Origin: Hydnum rufescens UP504
Lineage: Eukaryota > Basidiomycota > Agaricomycetes > Cantharellales > Hydnaceae
NCBI GenBank assembly: GCA_014904985.1
Contig: MU129016.1
Coordinates: 124,001-188,000, forward strand
Direction: 5' to 3'
DNA: 64,000 nucleotides
How positions within the stretch are numbered: the stretch's first letter is position 1; each line of letters begins with the position of its first letter. The notes below the pieces were generated by a model, which saw nothing but the letters and a program-made list of their open reading frames with translations, did not search any database and was not told the DNA's origin. Shown here in pieces: positions 37,901 through 50,090 of the stretch. The translations under genes and the position numbers were made by a program.

Positions 37901-40900
37901 CTTCTGCCTCGGACGGAGACCAACGGGATATGGTTTTATGCACCGCTGGCCTCTGGCCATCCATCGCTATCAGGGCATTATTACGTCAACTTTCATCCTC
38001 CTCGTTGACTGGCGAGTGGAAGGGGGTCCTTGTCTCTCTTGCAGAAGCACTGCTCCGATTCCAGCAAGCGCAACGACTTCTCTCTTATTGTCTGCTTGGG
38101 CGGAAGGATGAATTTACTAAGGAGGCAGTAAACTTCGTACGTAATCGAGACACAAGCCATTGTCTTGATTGGCTTCTCATACAGGTGGGTTCGCACTGCT
38201 GTTTCTGGTCCCTTGATTTCGTCTGACCCGTAGATTTCAGGTCGAGGGCAACTTTCTTGCCCGCTCAGTTCAAATTGATATTGCGGAGAAGATGATAGCA
38301 CCACCTTCAGGCGAGAACTCGGTCCTTCAGCTTAATATGGGAGAGGGGAAATCTTCGGTCATTGTCCCCATGACTGCAGCATCCTTGGCCGACGGCCGCA
38401 AGCTTGTGAGGGTCGTCGTTCCGAAGCCACTCCTGAATCAGATGTTCCGGTTACTTGTCCATCGACTCGGTGGCCTCGCGAATCGCCCAATATTCTATGC
38501 ACCCTTTTCACGCGCGGTCCAACTTGGGGACAAAGAACCACACATCATTCAATCCATATATGACGATTGCATGCGTGTCCGCGGAGTTCTGGTCGTGCAG
38601 CCTGAACACTTGCTGTCCTTCAAACTGATGGGTATAAATCAGCGACTTTCTACGAGTACCGTGGATAGTGTTGGAGACGCACTGTTAAGGACCCAAAAGT
38701 GGTTAGAGCGGAATTCACGCGACATCCTTGACGAAAGCGATGAAGTCCTGCATGTCAAATATCAATTGGTATACACACTAGGGCAACCACAACGTCTTGA
38801 ACACCATCCACACCGATGGGCAATCATTCAAGACGTATTCGCATGTGTACAAGAGCACGGTCAAGAAATGAAGGTGAACTTTCCGTCCGGCGTAGACATA
38901 CAAGAGGAACGTGGTCCTGGTTGTGGAAGCTTCACTCGCATTCGCATACTCCAACCCGATGCTGGGAGGTCGTTGGCAAAAATTGTGGCCGATGATGCGA
39001 TGTACGGCAGACTTCCGCACTGTCCACAATTCAGGCTGTTTGAAGAGGACAGTCGTCGAGCTGCGAGAGACTTCATCACTCAGTTGCATCCCTTGGCCAC
39101 GGACGTGTCTCTTCTCCGGACTTCCTGCGACGAAAACCTGTGGAAAAGCGTATTGCTATTACGGGGTCTCCTGGCACACGGAATCCTAAATTACGTTCTC
39201 CGTGAACGACGATGGCGCGTAGATTATGGTCTGGATGCGAGTCGTTCGCTCCTAGCCGTTCCCTATCGAGCCAAGGATGTCCCGGCTGTCAGGGCCGAAT
39301 TCGGACATCCAGACGTGTGCATTGCCTTGACTGCCCTCAGCTATTATTATGGGGGCTTATCTGAGTCCCAGCTGGATACCTGCTTTAATCTTCTCGCCGA
39401 GTTGGATAATCCGGACGAGGAATATGAGAAGTGGATCCGCAACAATGATCGAGTGCCAGATTCCTTGCGGGCTCGCGCGGAATCAACGTTCAAGACGCCT
39501 CGCAAAGACACGACTATCTCCAACCCGCATTTCTAAACAACCGCGCTGTTATCAACTTCTTTCTCTCGAGCGTAGTTTTCCCAAAAGAAGGCAAAGAATT
39601 CCGGCATAAGCTCGCTACATCTGGATGGGACATCGCGGAACGGAAGGATCATGTCACGACAGGATTAGTGGCACCAATGATAACAGGTATCTCCTGCCAA
39701 CCTCCATGAGTCAACTCGATGATCCCAAGCAGCAGAGCACAAATGCCAGAGTCCTAGCCTACGTGCTACAGCCGGAGAATGATTTCTACCAAACATCGAC
39801 ATCTACGGAAGGGCTTTTGAAGCTTATCATGTCGGATCCGGACATCCATGTCCTATTGGATGTTGGGGCACAGATGTTAGATGTTTCCAACTCCGCTCTG
39901 GCAGAACGTTGGTTATCATCTCGGCCGAGAAGCTTTGCAGCGATCTATTTTGGGGACGACGACAATCTGGTTGTCAGAACTCGAGATGGAAATATTGAAC
40001 CATTCATCTCGTCCCCCTTTAGCAAGCGACTGCACGAGTCGGAGCCGGAGTGCCTGGTGTATCTGGATGATACCCACACGCGAGGAACGGATTTGAAGTT
40101 GCCTGAGAGATACTGCGCTGCTGTGACTCTGGGTCCTAAAGTCACGAAGGATCGACTGGTGCAAGGTCAGCCTAAGTATTATTGTATTCCATGGACTGGA
40201 TTAACTTGAATTCCAGGATGCATGCGGATGCGATTACTTGGCCATGGTCAATCGGTAAAATTCTTTGCTCCACCGAGGTTGATCAAGCTATACGACAGGC
40301 ATTCGGCATGAGTGACTCTGACAGGATATCTGTTTCGGACATATTGCAGTGGGCCATGTTGGAATCATGTTCAGAAATCCAGCACTTCCTTCCTCATTGG
40401 CGGGAGCAAGGAATTCAGTATGCAAGCCGTCGCCAAGCATGGCTCGCATTTTCTTCTTCCAATGATCGGTCTGTCGGACAACTCGAGTCATATTGGCGCG
40501 AGCCGAAGCACGAACCTTGGAGACGATGTATGGACTGCCATTACCTACTGACTCCCATGATTCTCAGCGACCACACCATCCGGATGCCGACTTTTCGGAG
40601 ATAGACAAGCGATATGAGGAACTTGCGATTTCCGGAATGCATTCTGAGGTGCGAATGGAGGAAGAACAAGAACGCGAAGTCGATCACGAAGTGGAACGGG
40701 AGCGGCAGGTCGAGAGACCGGCCAAAGCAGAGCCCATGCAACATCACGTCCATGAATGATGTTGGTTATTTTATCCAGACAGGCATCATTCGACGAAATT
40801 CGGCTTCTTTCATTGCTCTCCATTCTCCGCTCGCTCACATCAAACCAGGAATTCAGCGCGTATGGTCGTCAAAATTGTTTTCTACAATAGACTTCGCGAT

Positions 40901-41482
40901 CACGATCCGTGCCTCGAATGCACGGAAAGCGAGGATTTCCTGCGTCCAGTGAACTGGATTGTCTCGAATCTACAACAAGATCTCGTCATCCTTAGCCCGT
41001 TCGAAGTAAATCACTTTCTCCCTGAAATCCGTCAAAGCAAGGTTACGCACCTCCACATTTACGCACCGAGAACAACCCAGAGTATGATTTCATTCGATGA
41101 TTTCAAATTCCACTGCATTCCTCCGTTGCCGCGACAGTGGATTCCGCCTCCATCCCTTGTAATTTCCCAGCTCAATCTTTGGGCTGGTCAATTATACCTA
41201 CGGGATCACAGGACGTATATGGAGCTCTGTCGGTTCTTGGGGATCGTTACGCCAGAGGATGGGTCCGCCCATCGCGCGGTGCAAACAGACGGCTTTGTCT
41301 TCCCCGAACATCGTGGGGTCGGAACAGCAATGCAAACCTCGTGCAGCTTCACGGAGAGCCCGATTCCTTTCATTGCGAGGGTGGTTGGACTGAGGCGAAA
41401 GGGGATGTCTTATCTATCAAGTCACATCGGGAAGCTCGTTAATGCATCCTTAGTCGAAGAAGAGGATTTTTCGGAGGTGTGA
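31947..41482 (+). CDS. giant DUF6606/DUF3638/DUF3645 protein, SF2-helicase/SecA-like, with frame breaks
   Basis: An about 3,000-residue fungal protein of unknown role. N-terminal DUF6606: MESFLYIVNHIF, then an intron to DVVALFIRPQNAGVILRRLE at about 32,275. Long exon to about 35,390 with an internal 54-bp in-frame intron (33,777-33,830). The DUF3638 core at about 38,290-39,480 holds QLNMGEGKSSVIVPMTAASL (P-loop GEGKSS), VVPKPLLNQMFRLLVHRLGG, VVQPEHLLSFKLM and DILDESDEVLHVKYQLVYTL (Walker-B-like DESD). At 40,060-40,140 YLDDTHTRGTDLKLPERYCA and VTLGPKVTKDRLVQ resemble a helicase motif VI region. Near 40,700 a Glu/Arg coiled stretch EQEREVDHEVERERQVERP; end LRRKGMSYLSSHIGKLVNAS and EEDFSEV. At least eight one-base slips (for example about 31,975, 35,645, 35,905, 36,050, 37,350, 38,000, 39,480, 39,675) interrupt it; they may be sequencing indels or decay. 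Confidence 0.85.
33777..33830 (+). other. 54-bp intron, in frame and without stops
   Basis: Starts GTAAGG and ends TTGTTGCAG. Removal joins GCC-G to AT-CCC, giving LEALADPLEHCY, which reads better than the retained peptide. Its length is divisible by three, so retention would simply add 18 residues. Confidence 0.7.
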
Positions 41483-43330
41483 GCTCGTGGTCCCTAGTTA
41501 TATTGAGATTCTGAATACTTGATCCCAGTGCTATAATTTCCACACGCTCGTGCATGAATGTAAATACTGTATTTATTACGCAGCTGTTCTCAGCAAGCTC
41601 TTCCACGGTCCTCAACGGCTGATGATGTTGCTGACCCATTAGGGCCGAACGCCGAGAAAGGACCTTTCTTGGACGTTCTTACACTTCAAGGAGGCCGACC
41701 TGGTGATAATGGTGGCTCCTTTACTGATTTATGGGACGGAAGGTCGGTGGTGACGACGGCGATGATCGTCGGATCCCATAAGATGTCTACTTGACCATAT
41801 CTAAAGTCGAGAGGGTGCGGTATAGCGGGCACTGACTGTACTGACAGGAAAGGAAGATGAAAGGATGGTTGATGATTGGTATGTCCTGCAAAAACGTCGC
41901 AATTGAGTGCTCCATACACTGGGGTATTTGCACTTGGCGGTCAGTAAGATTGGGGGCAATGCTTTCCCTGGGCCGGGTGTGGATGAAGTGCGATAAAATT
42001 GAGGCTTCGGAGTCTTGGAGGCCAGATCTCAGGAGGTAATCGCTTCGTTGGAAGGGATTAATATTAGAGAGATGGAGACTGGGATCTTTAGTAGTCACAC
42101 TTCGTTTTTCCTCGCCCTTTACTATTTTAAATCAAATCTATGCATTCCCCTCCCACACACACATTTGCTTGCATGCACATGCGCCTTATGATCTAAATGA
42201 AGATATGAAGAGCTTCTGCTTGTACAATTTCAGCCAAAAGTGGACAATAATATTCACTATGCGCGAGTTCTCACCCACTCGTTCTGTTCAGACTGATCTC
42301 TTGTGATCCCTCAAGAACCTGATCATTTAATCCAATTGTGGAGAATCACAGGCTGATAGGACCTGCCATTTGGTGACCGTTCAAATAATTTAATGTGAGT
42401 GATTGGGAGCTTACCCTATTCTGAGAAGACACGATGTGACACAGCATTGTTGGGAACACTAAGTTCACTCTTATACCTCTTATAGGAGAGATATATCGGG
42501 AAATTTTCAGAGAACCGCGAACATATCGCTTATACCTAGAGGGGTATAAGACCGAACCTAGCCAGCCGCATCAAGCCCCCGATTAGGATCGCGATGGTAC
42601 GTTCTGCTTTCGATTGCATTCAGAGAAATTTGCCATTGGCCTCCCGCACACCGAGTATGCAAGACGATTGGTAGTTTCAGTGGGACCAGAGGAAGTAGAC
42701 GCCCCAACAAAGTTAGACTCCACTGACGGCACGAATGAGCTCTGGTGTCGAAGTTCACGGTCAAGTTCGGACGGCGGACAGTTGACGTACGCTCCGACTT
42801 CCTCGAGGTGGGAGGGTCCTAAACGCTGAGTCTCCACGCAATTCTGACTGTTGGCCTGTCCCAAAAGCCACGTTTCCTTTCGCATGTTCCCTGAACGGAG
42901 TGGATAAACGGTAGTAGCTTCATACAACCTAAGATATGGACCGCATGACCGGGGACCAGATGCAGTGTTAGTTATTGTGAAGGCGAGGTTCGCAAGCGCT
43001 TTGGACTACGACTCCCAATGACTGTGGTCTTCTCGTCCGTTCCCGCCCCTAAACTACTAGAGTCTTAGAAAACGAAGCCTAGGTTTGATGCGTTAATTAT
43101 TGCGTCCGTGATTCTGCGGATTCTTCGCTATATACGAACCGTGAGCAATTCAACGTACCCTGTCTCGGACCTCTCTTACTTGCTTGATCGTATCCTGTAC
43201 GGACGTGTTGCAAAGGGTGAGGATAGCTTCATCCGTGAAGTGACGCACTTTCAGGCAAGATGCTCGACGGAACTCGAGGATAGATTTTAGCATAAACATG
43301 TAGAGAATTATCTTAGACATATAAATGATG
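41320..43330. repeat. 2-kb tandem duplication, unit 1
   Basis: Begins at CGGAACAGCAATGC within the last exon of the giant gene and ends at ATAAATGATG. It contains the gene's final ~55 codons, its 3' flank and a short copy of the dispersed repeat. 2,011 bp. Confidence 0.93.
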
Positions 43331-43495
43331 CGGAACAGCAATGCAAACCTCGTGCAGCTTCACGGAGAGCCCGATTCCTTTCATTGCGAGGGTGGTTGGA
43401 CTGAGGCGAAAGGGGATGTCTATCTATCAAGTCACATCGGGAAGCTCGTTAATGCATCCTTAGTCGAAGAAGAGGATTTTCGGAGGTGAGCTCGT
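43331..43495 (+). pseudogene. duplicated C-terminal fragment of the giant gene
   Basis: Repeats the last exon text (NSNANLVQLHGEPDSFHCEG in one frame, HIGKLVNASLVEEEDF in the other), with one-base losses that change frame relative to the parent. It is a passenger of the tandem duplication and not a separate gene. Confidence 0.85.
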
Positions 43496-45304
43496 GGTCC
43501 CTAGTATATTGAGATTCTGAATACTTGATCCCAGTGCTATAATTCCACACGCTCGTGCATGAATGTAAATACTGTATTATTACGCAGCTGTTCTCAGCAA
43601 GCTCTTCCACGTCCTCAACGGCTGATGATGTTGCTGACCCATTAGGGCCGAACGCCGAGAAAGGACCTTTCTTGGACGTTCTACACTTCAAGGAGCCGAC
43701 CTGGTGATAATGGTGGCTCCTTTAACTAATTTATGGACGGAAGGTCGGTGGTGACGACGACGATGATCGTCTGATCCCATAAGATGTCTACTTGACCATA
43801 TCTAAAGTCGAGAGGGTGCGGTATAGCGGGACTGACTGTACTGACAGGAAAGGAAGATGAAAGGATGGTTGATGATTGGTATGTCCTGAAAAAATGTCGC
43901 AATTGAGTGCTCCATACACTGGGGTATTTGCACTTGGCGGTCAGTAAGATTGGGGCAATGCTTTCCCTGGGCCGGGTGTGGATGAAGTGCGATAAAATTG
44001 AGCTTCTGAGTCTTGGAGGCCAGATCTCAGGAGGTAAATCGCTTCGTTGGAAGGGATTAATATTAGAGAGATCGAGACTGGGATCTTTAGTAGTCACACT
44101 TCGTTTTTCCTCGCCCTTTACTATTTTAAATCAAATCTATGCATTCCCCTCCCACACACACATTTGCTTGCATGCACATGCGCCTTATGATCTAAATGAA
44201 GATATGAAGAGCTTCTGCTTGTACAATTTCAGCCAAAAGTGGACAATAATATTCACTATGCGCGAGTTCTCACCCACTCGTTTCCTTGTTCCCTCAAGAA
44301 CCTGATCATTTAATCCAATTGTTGGAGAATCACAGGCTGATAGGACCTGCCATTTGGTGACCGTTCAAATAATTTAATTGAGTGATTGGGAGCTTACCCT
44401 ATTCTGAGAAGACACGATGTGACACAGCATTGTTGGACACTAAGTTCACTCTTATACCTCTTATAGGAGAGATATATCGGGAAATTTTCAGAGAACCGCG
44501 ACATATCGCTCCAGGGGGTATAAGACCGAACCTAGCCGCCGCATCAAGCCCCCGATTAGGATCGCGATGGTACGTTCTGCTTTCGATTGCATTCAGAGAA
44601 ATTTGCCATTGGCCTCCCGCACACCGAGTATGCAAGACGATTGGTAGTTTCAGTGGGACCAGAGGAAGTAGACGCCCCAACAAAGTTAGACTCCACTGAC
44701 GGCACGAATGAGCTCTGGTGTCGAAGTTCACGGTCAAGTTCGGACGGCGGACAGTTGACGTACGCTCCGACTTCCTCGAGGTGGGAGGGTCCTAAACGCT
44801 GAGTCTCCACGCAATTCTGACTGTTGGCCTGTCCCAAAAGCCACGTTTCCTTTCGCATGTTCCCTGAACGGAGTGGGATAAACGGTAGTAGCTTCATACA
44901 ACCTAAGATATGGACCGCATGACCGGGACCAGATGCAGTGTAGTTATTGTGAAGGCGAGGTTCGCAAGCGCTTTGGACTACGACTCCCAATGACTGTGGT
45001 CTTCTCGTCCGTTCCCGCCCCTAAACTACTAGAGTCTTAGAAAACGAAGCCTAGGTTTGATGCGTTAATTATTGCGTCCGTGATTCTGCGGATTCTTCGC
45101 TATATACGAAACCGTGAGCAAGTGCAACGTACCCTGTCTCGGACCTCTCTTACTTGCTTGATCGTATCCTGTACGGACGTGTTGCAAAGGGTGAGGATAG
45201 CTTCATCCGTGAAGTGACGCACTTTCAGGCAAGATGCTCGACGGAACTCGAGGATAGATTTTAGCATAAACATGTAGAGAATTATCTTAGACATATAAAT
45301 GATG
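43331..45304. repeat. 2-kb tandem duplication, unit 2
   Basis: Head-to-tail copy of 41,320-43,330 with no spacer, 1,974 bp. Most differences seen by eye are single-base losses, for example GATTTTTCGG to GATTTTCGG and CTAGTTATA to CTAGTATA, so its gene fragment ends early after EEDF. It carries no promoter or start for that fragment. Confidence 0.93.
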
Positions 45305-46563
45305 TAAACTGCCGTCACAGAAAAAGCAAACCGTCGCTTCTCGGAAGACTCCGCGAGAGGTTTGCTGACTAAGCAATACGCGCCCATCCCCAAATCCCAT
45401 CATCCTGAACATTTGCATGCTCATGGATACCACACAACCACGGTGTATATGGATGTATTAATTACCGACCCCTCCTCACGCACAGAAATCTACACAAAGC
45501 AGGATTGCCTTTTTAGGAAATTTTGAGAACTCGCTCAAATGACTCCGTTTTTCGTGAGACCGAGTTCTATCACATACTAATAGCGTTTGACATTTAATCC
45601 TTGTTTTTACCTATGAATGTACCATTTGGGTGGCCTGGTGCAGAGTGATTGGTTGCGGATGCAAAAAGCTCCGCAAAAGTTTTGACCTGACCCTCCGTAG
45701 ATGGTTAGGTTACCAGTACTAGATACGGTCTAGGTAGCGGAAACATAAGTAAATAGTTCATAAATTATATTTTAAAGCTATTTGACAAGCATTGAGCGGG
45801 ATTGGAGAAGATTCTCAAGAATTCCGGAAAAAGAAATTTCCACCTTCTTGCGCACGCGACTATGGGGGTGGGGGGGGATCATGTAGATGACCCCATACAA
45901 TAGCACGGAAATCTTGCATGGTGCAGGCCGGAGTACCAGGTGAGCGCTTAATCCGAACATTGAAAAAACTTCAACTTCGGCGGGAATTGAACAGGCGGCA
46001 CGCCAAAAACCTATTCAAAAGCCCCTAGCCCTATTACCCATTGCACTACGCATCAGACGCAAGCGGGTATCATGTCGTACGTATGTAACACACTCCTGAT
46101 CTGCCGCCGAGTTATCGGGCGAGACTCAAAACTAGTGCGCCATTCTCGGTTTGCATCCGGCCGGGGCGGAAAGTCAAGACTGCTCTCGCTTGCATGGACT
46201 TTGTTCAAACATCAAACACTAATTTGTTGGTGTTGCATGAATAAGTACAAACAATTGATACAGATACCTTTGCAGAAATATATATATACTATTGATTCCT
46301 ACATATTTTTTGACTTAAGTCAGCAAGTCGGTAAATTTGACTTGACTTCGGAGATAAGCCAAAGCCGACGGAAGTCGGGCGGAGTCAAGCCAAAGTCGAA
46401 CCAAGCGGAGTCGCGGCAACACTAGACCGTCACCTTGGTTCATTTTACGACGTTGATACATTCCGTACCTCTTCCTTGCGATCGGATCGCCGTTGTCCCC
46501 CCCCCCCTCGCCTCCATTCTGCGCGACTCCACCCAAAGCCTCTAAGCCATCACGTGCTCCACG
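45305..46563. other. intergenic region with tRNA-like sequence and short repeats
   Basis: Largely unassigned. Contains a G-run at about 45,873, the tRNA-like stretch at 45,975-46,060, GTC/GGA-rich degenerate repeats of an AAGTCGG/GGAGTC type at 46,315-46,420 and a C-run at 46,497-46,508. Confidence 0.45.
45975..46060 (-). tRNA. tRNA-Gln-like pseudogene or SINE head
   Basis: On the minus strand a box A match TAGTGCAATGGG (46,048-46,037) and a box B match GTTCAATTCC (45,992-45,983) lie at tRNA spacing, with GGCTTTTGAAT between them resembling a Gln(TTG) anticodon loop. The anticodon and T stems do not pair well and there is no clean 7-bp acceptor stem, so an active tRNA is unlikely. Confidence 0.35.
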
Positions 46564-48360
46564 ATGTCAGATGGTCAACGTAACTTCCCCTCTTATTTTC
46601 CGTTTCTCAGTGATTACTGAGGCTTTTATCTCTGCCTGCATTAGCTGAAAGCGGCCTATCACAGTTGAGCCTCTACTATGACTCTGTGTCCAGCATGACC
46701 AGCCCTAGTACTTCTTTACCTCGCTCTAAGATGGAGGAAATGTGTTACTACGTGGGCCTGCCCTCTAGCCCCAAACTAGTTTGCCGTACGGGGGCTACAC
46801 TGTGGATGAAGCCCACCGGACTCGAGGCCTACTGGGTGCCGAAAGAGCTTCGCCCGGTGTTTGGCCACAGTCTCAACAACATCTGGAAAGACTTCGGTCC
46901 CAAGCTTTGCGACTTCTTAGACTCCATGGGGGTCTTGTGGACAACCATAGATGTTGTTCGCTTTGTCAACGTTGGGAAGGGAGAGGCCGTTGGCCCTGTA
47001 GTTCTCTGGATTCGGTGTGACTCCTGGGACACTCTTTGGCGAGTCTGCCTACACTGGAGCATAGCGGCACCCTGGATCTCCTTGAGAAGTTTGGAATTTC
47101 CGATGTTGAAGTTGAGATCCGGGAGTCCATCTACACCCGGTTAGCCGGTCCCAGCCTCCTCAAACCTGTTCGTGACATAGACCCAACTGCCGATGTCTGT
47201 GGCCCTCTTACTCCTGCACTTGGACTCTCCATTGCTGCCCAAGCCACGCCTCATCGCTGAGGGCACTGGGGGTTTCTACCTTGCCCAAGGTGGTGACAGC
47301 AAGAACATCTTGCTTGTCACAGCTCACCATGTCTTCTTCCCACCGGACGTGGACTATGCCCACACAAACATCAGTGCACCTCGTCTCAATGTCCTCCTTC
47401 TTCGGCACCCAGGCATTTGACAATCTCATCAAATTCATCAAGACCAAGAGCAGAGATCACAGTCTAATAGCCGCACACCGCAAGCGGCAGATTGAGAAGT
47501 TGCAGAAGAGGGAGGCTGGTGATGACAAGGGTGATGCTAAGAGGGTGACATGGGAGCGGGAGACAACTCAATGGTTGTTGGACCAGGAGAATGAGGCAAT
47601 GGTCACTCTTGATGAGTTCCATCATGAAGTTAAGAAGAACTGGAGCCGTCCGAGCCAGCGTGTCTTAGGCCGCATTGTCCGCTCCGCTCCTCTCACTCTC
47701 GGGGCCGGCGAGGGCAAGGAGTCTTTCACTGAAGACTATGCCATTGTTGAGCTCGACAGCTCCAAGATTGAGAAGGCCTTTAGGGGCAACGTGATTGACC
47801 TGGGTATGCTTTGACCCTTCTTACTGATGCCATCTGACCTAACATGTTATATCTAGGTACAAAGATACCGATGGAGGAGTTCACTTCAAAGATGTACCCC
47901 CGCGCTGATGCCAGCACAACTTTTAAGTATCCAGATGATCGCCTCCTCAAGCTTCACAATGTCATCACAGAAAGTGAGATGAGCAACCCGGATATGCTCA
48001 GCCCCGATGGTCAACCATGCCTCTTAGTCATAAAGAATGGCAGAGCCACCTGGCGACACCATAGGCCGTGCTACCTGGCATTTTCTCCTTTGTTCGTGAG
48101 TACTATAGCAATGGCACTCACAAGACATCCACAGAGTGGGCTATCCTCCCGTATGACTGCAAGTCAGGGGTCTTCTCTGCCCCCGGCGATTCAGGCTCTG
48201 TCATTGTTGATGACCATGGACATTTTGGGGCCTCCTCACTGGCGGTGCCGGCAAGATGGATGCCCTAGACATCACATATGCGACACCCATCTTCTGGCTC
48301 TTACCGCGCATCAAGGCAAATGGGTTTCCTGATGCCTACCTCTACCCAGCCATGGCCTAA
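46564..48360 (+). pseudogene. trypsin-like serine protease-like fungal gene, frames broken
   Basis: ATG 46564 splices (46,574-46,644) to give MSDAESGLSQLSLYYDSVSS. Then a conserved N-terminal domain (MEEMCYYVGLPSSPKLVCRT, KELRPVFGHSLNNIWKDFGP), LDLLEKFGISDVEVEIRESI, TADVCGPLTPALGLSIAAQA, a catalytic-His-like LLVTAHHVFFPP, a Lys/Glu-rich helix (RKRQIEKLQKREAGDDKGDA), FTEDYAIVELDSSKI (Asp candidate), an intron near 47,806-47,856, FSFVREYYSNG and SAPGDSGSVIVDDHGHFGA (GDSG, Ser nucleophile), ending in PDAYLYPAMA. The His/Asp/Ser order fits PA-clan proteases. Frames slip near 47,010, 47,075, 47,255, 47,410 and 48,040. It is either decayed or affected by the indel problem seen elsewhere. Many agaricomycetes carry such genes in large numbers; the substrate is unknown. 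Confidence 0.65.
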
Positions 48361-50050
48361 GGCCCTGGGCTAGTGGACTCATTGTTCAGGTGTCATGTTT
48401 CTTTCCTTGCCTTTTTTTGTATAACTGACAACCTTTACTAATGGTGTAGGCCCTGGACTCATAGACTTGTCATTCAGGTTTGTCTCATTTATTTCGTCTC
48501 CTCCCTTTCGCACAACTAATGACCTTGACATCCAGGTCCCAGATGACTTGATATGATTAGTTGGGCTGCTGGACATGCTTGCAATATTTAAGGTGTCTAC
48601 TGAAAATGCACAACACATTTGATTACACTTGTTATGATAGCTTCACATTTTTCCTCAGACACTAGCAAACCATGTACTATCCCCTCTCCCCAAGTCTTCA
48701 GTTAGATAATTGCTTGTCCCTGGTCACAGCTAGGTGGGATTAGGGGTCCAGGCCACTTGGGCCAGAGCCTTAGAGCACAAAGTGTAACACACAACTGTGA
48801 AGCCCAAGAACAGTTGAAGGTTCAGACTGGTCAGCCATATTTGATACCTATGATAGGTATCAAATTTGCAACACTTTTTGGTACCTAAGTAGGTCCAATT
48901 GTGATGGGGTGCCATATGGGTGCCAATTGATAATTCAATATCAGAGAATCAGCCCAAATGGGGCCCCAATTGGGCCCATATACCCCAATGTGGTGCCATG
49001 GGGCCCCAATGTGGCTCCAAAGGTTGGCGTGCGGGCTGGAGTGGGGGGGCTCTGGGGCTCCCGGGGCTGGCATATATACCCCGGGGGGTTCATGTGTTTT
49101 CTCACACTTTTACCTTTGAAGGCCTACTGATCTGCATATTACATTTTGTGTAAATGTTTGAGGAGGTATAGGCGCTAATTTCTGGAATTGGTACTATTAA
49201 ACAGCTAGAGTTGTATGTGCGGCATATCCATCTAAGCTATCGCCACTCCCTGCGGGGTGCAGGGAGTATACTTGAAAGACAAGAAACACAGAGCTCTGAC
49301 AGCGATCTTAGTTCGCCCCGTTGAAAATATGGGGTCTCTGCTTGCCCCAATTACATCTTGTACTCCTTTATGGGGGGTGTAATACTTCTCTCAATGATTT
49401 TGTCGCGTTTTCCAACTTCGATGTCGGGGGCTAGAGATTTGGTCCATGGAGTGCTTGACGCTAAGTAGATCGCCGTCAAAGCCTTAATATTCAGGCTCGG
49501 ATTGGGTGACTCTGCTCTAGCCGGTTCCTATATTGAGGCTTTGGCGTTTCTTTGTTGGAGTGCGGCAGAGGTCAACGAATGTGGGCACCTAGATTAATAT
49601 CAAGGAAGAGAACTCACATGCCATCGTCTGGCTAAGAGCGAGACGTGAGATATCGCGCGGGAAGTGGACAGAAATAGCCTGTGCTCATCACTGAGGAACG
49701 CTTGGCATCTGTGAACGCGCATCACCATGGCTCTTTAGGAAGCCTTCGGGAGGTGATGTGGAATCAGCTAAAAGCGTGGACCTTTTTTGTCCGCGTTCCA
49801 ATTGGGTTTATAGGGTTCTACCTTACTACCATTGGATTTATACTCCGCGGGGCCCGATCCCCCTTATGACTCAATCGCACTCTCCTTTCGCATCAGGCAA
49901 GGCCTTGTCCATAGCGTTCACCGTAGCCTCCCGCTCATCTTGACTAAAACTGGGTGCGGAACTTCTACTGCCGCTATTGCGCGATTGTGTTGCGGTGTAC
50001 GGGTTGAGACTGTATGTTTCGCCGATCCACCAGGCTTAGAAGGTTCATTT
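48361..50050. other. repeat-rich, largely non-coding region left of the hairpin array
   Basis: 48,370-49,130 is CpG-poor and carries transposon-end-like motifs. 49,130-50,050 contains short hairpins such as CACTCCCTGC..GCAGGGAGT at about 49,243-49,268 but no gene I can support. Confidence 0.45.
48841..48897. mobile_element. transposon-end-like motif A
   Basis: Contains the inverted repeat TTGATACCTA-TGA-TAGGTATCAA (48,841-48,863) and GGTACCTAAGTAGG (from 48,880). Downstream text (GGGTGCCAATTG, GGGGCCCCAATTGG) recurs in opposite orientation at 54,660-54,770, suggesting both belong to one element family. Confidence 0.5.
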
Positions 50051-50090
50051 GGAAATGAACAATGTGCTACATTAGTAAAATAAAAGAGAG

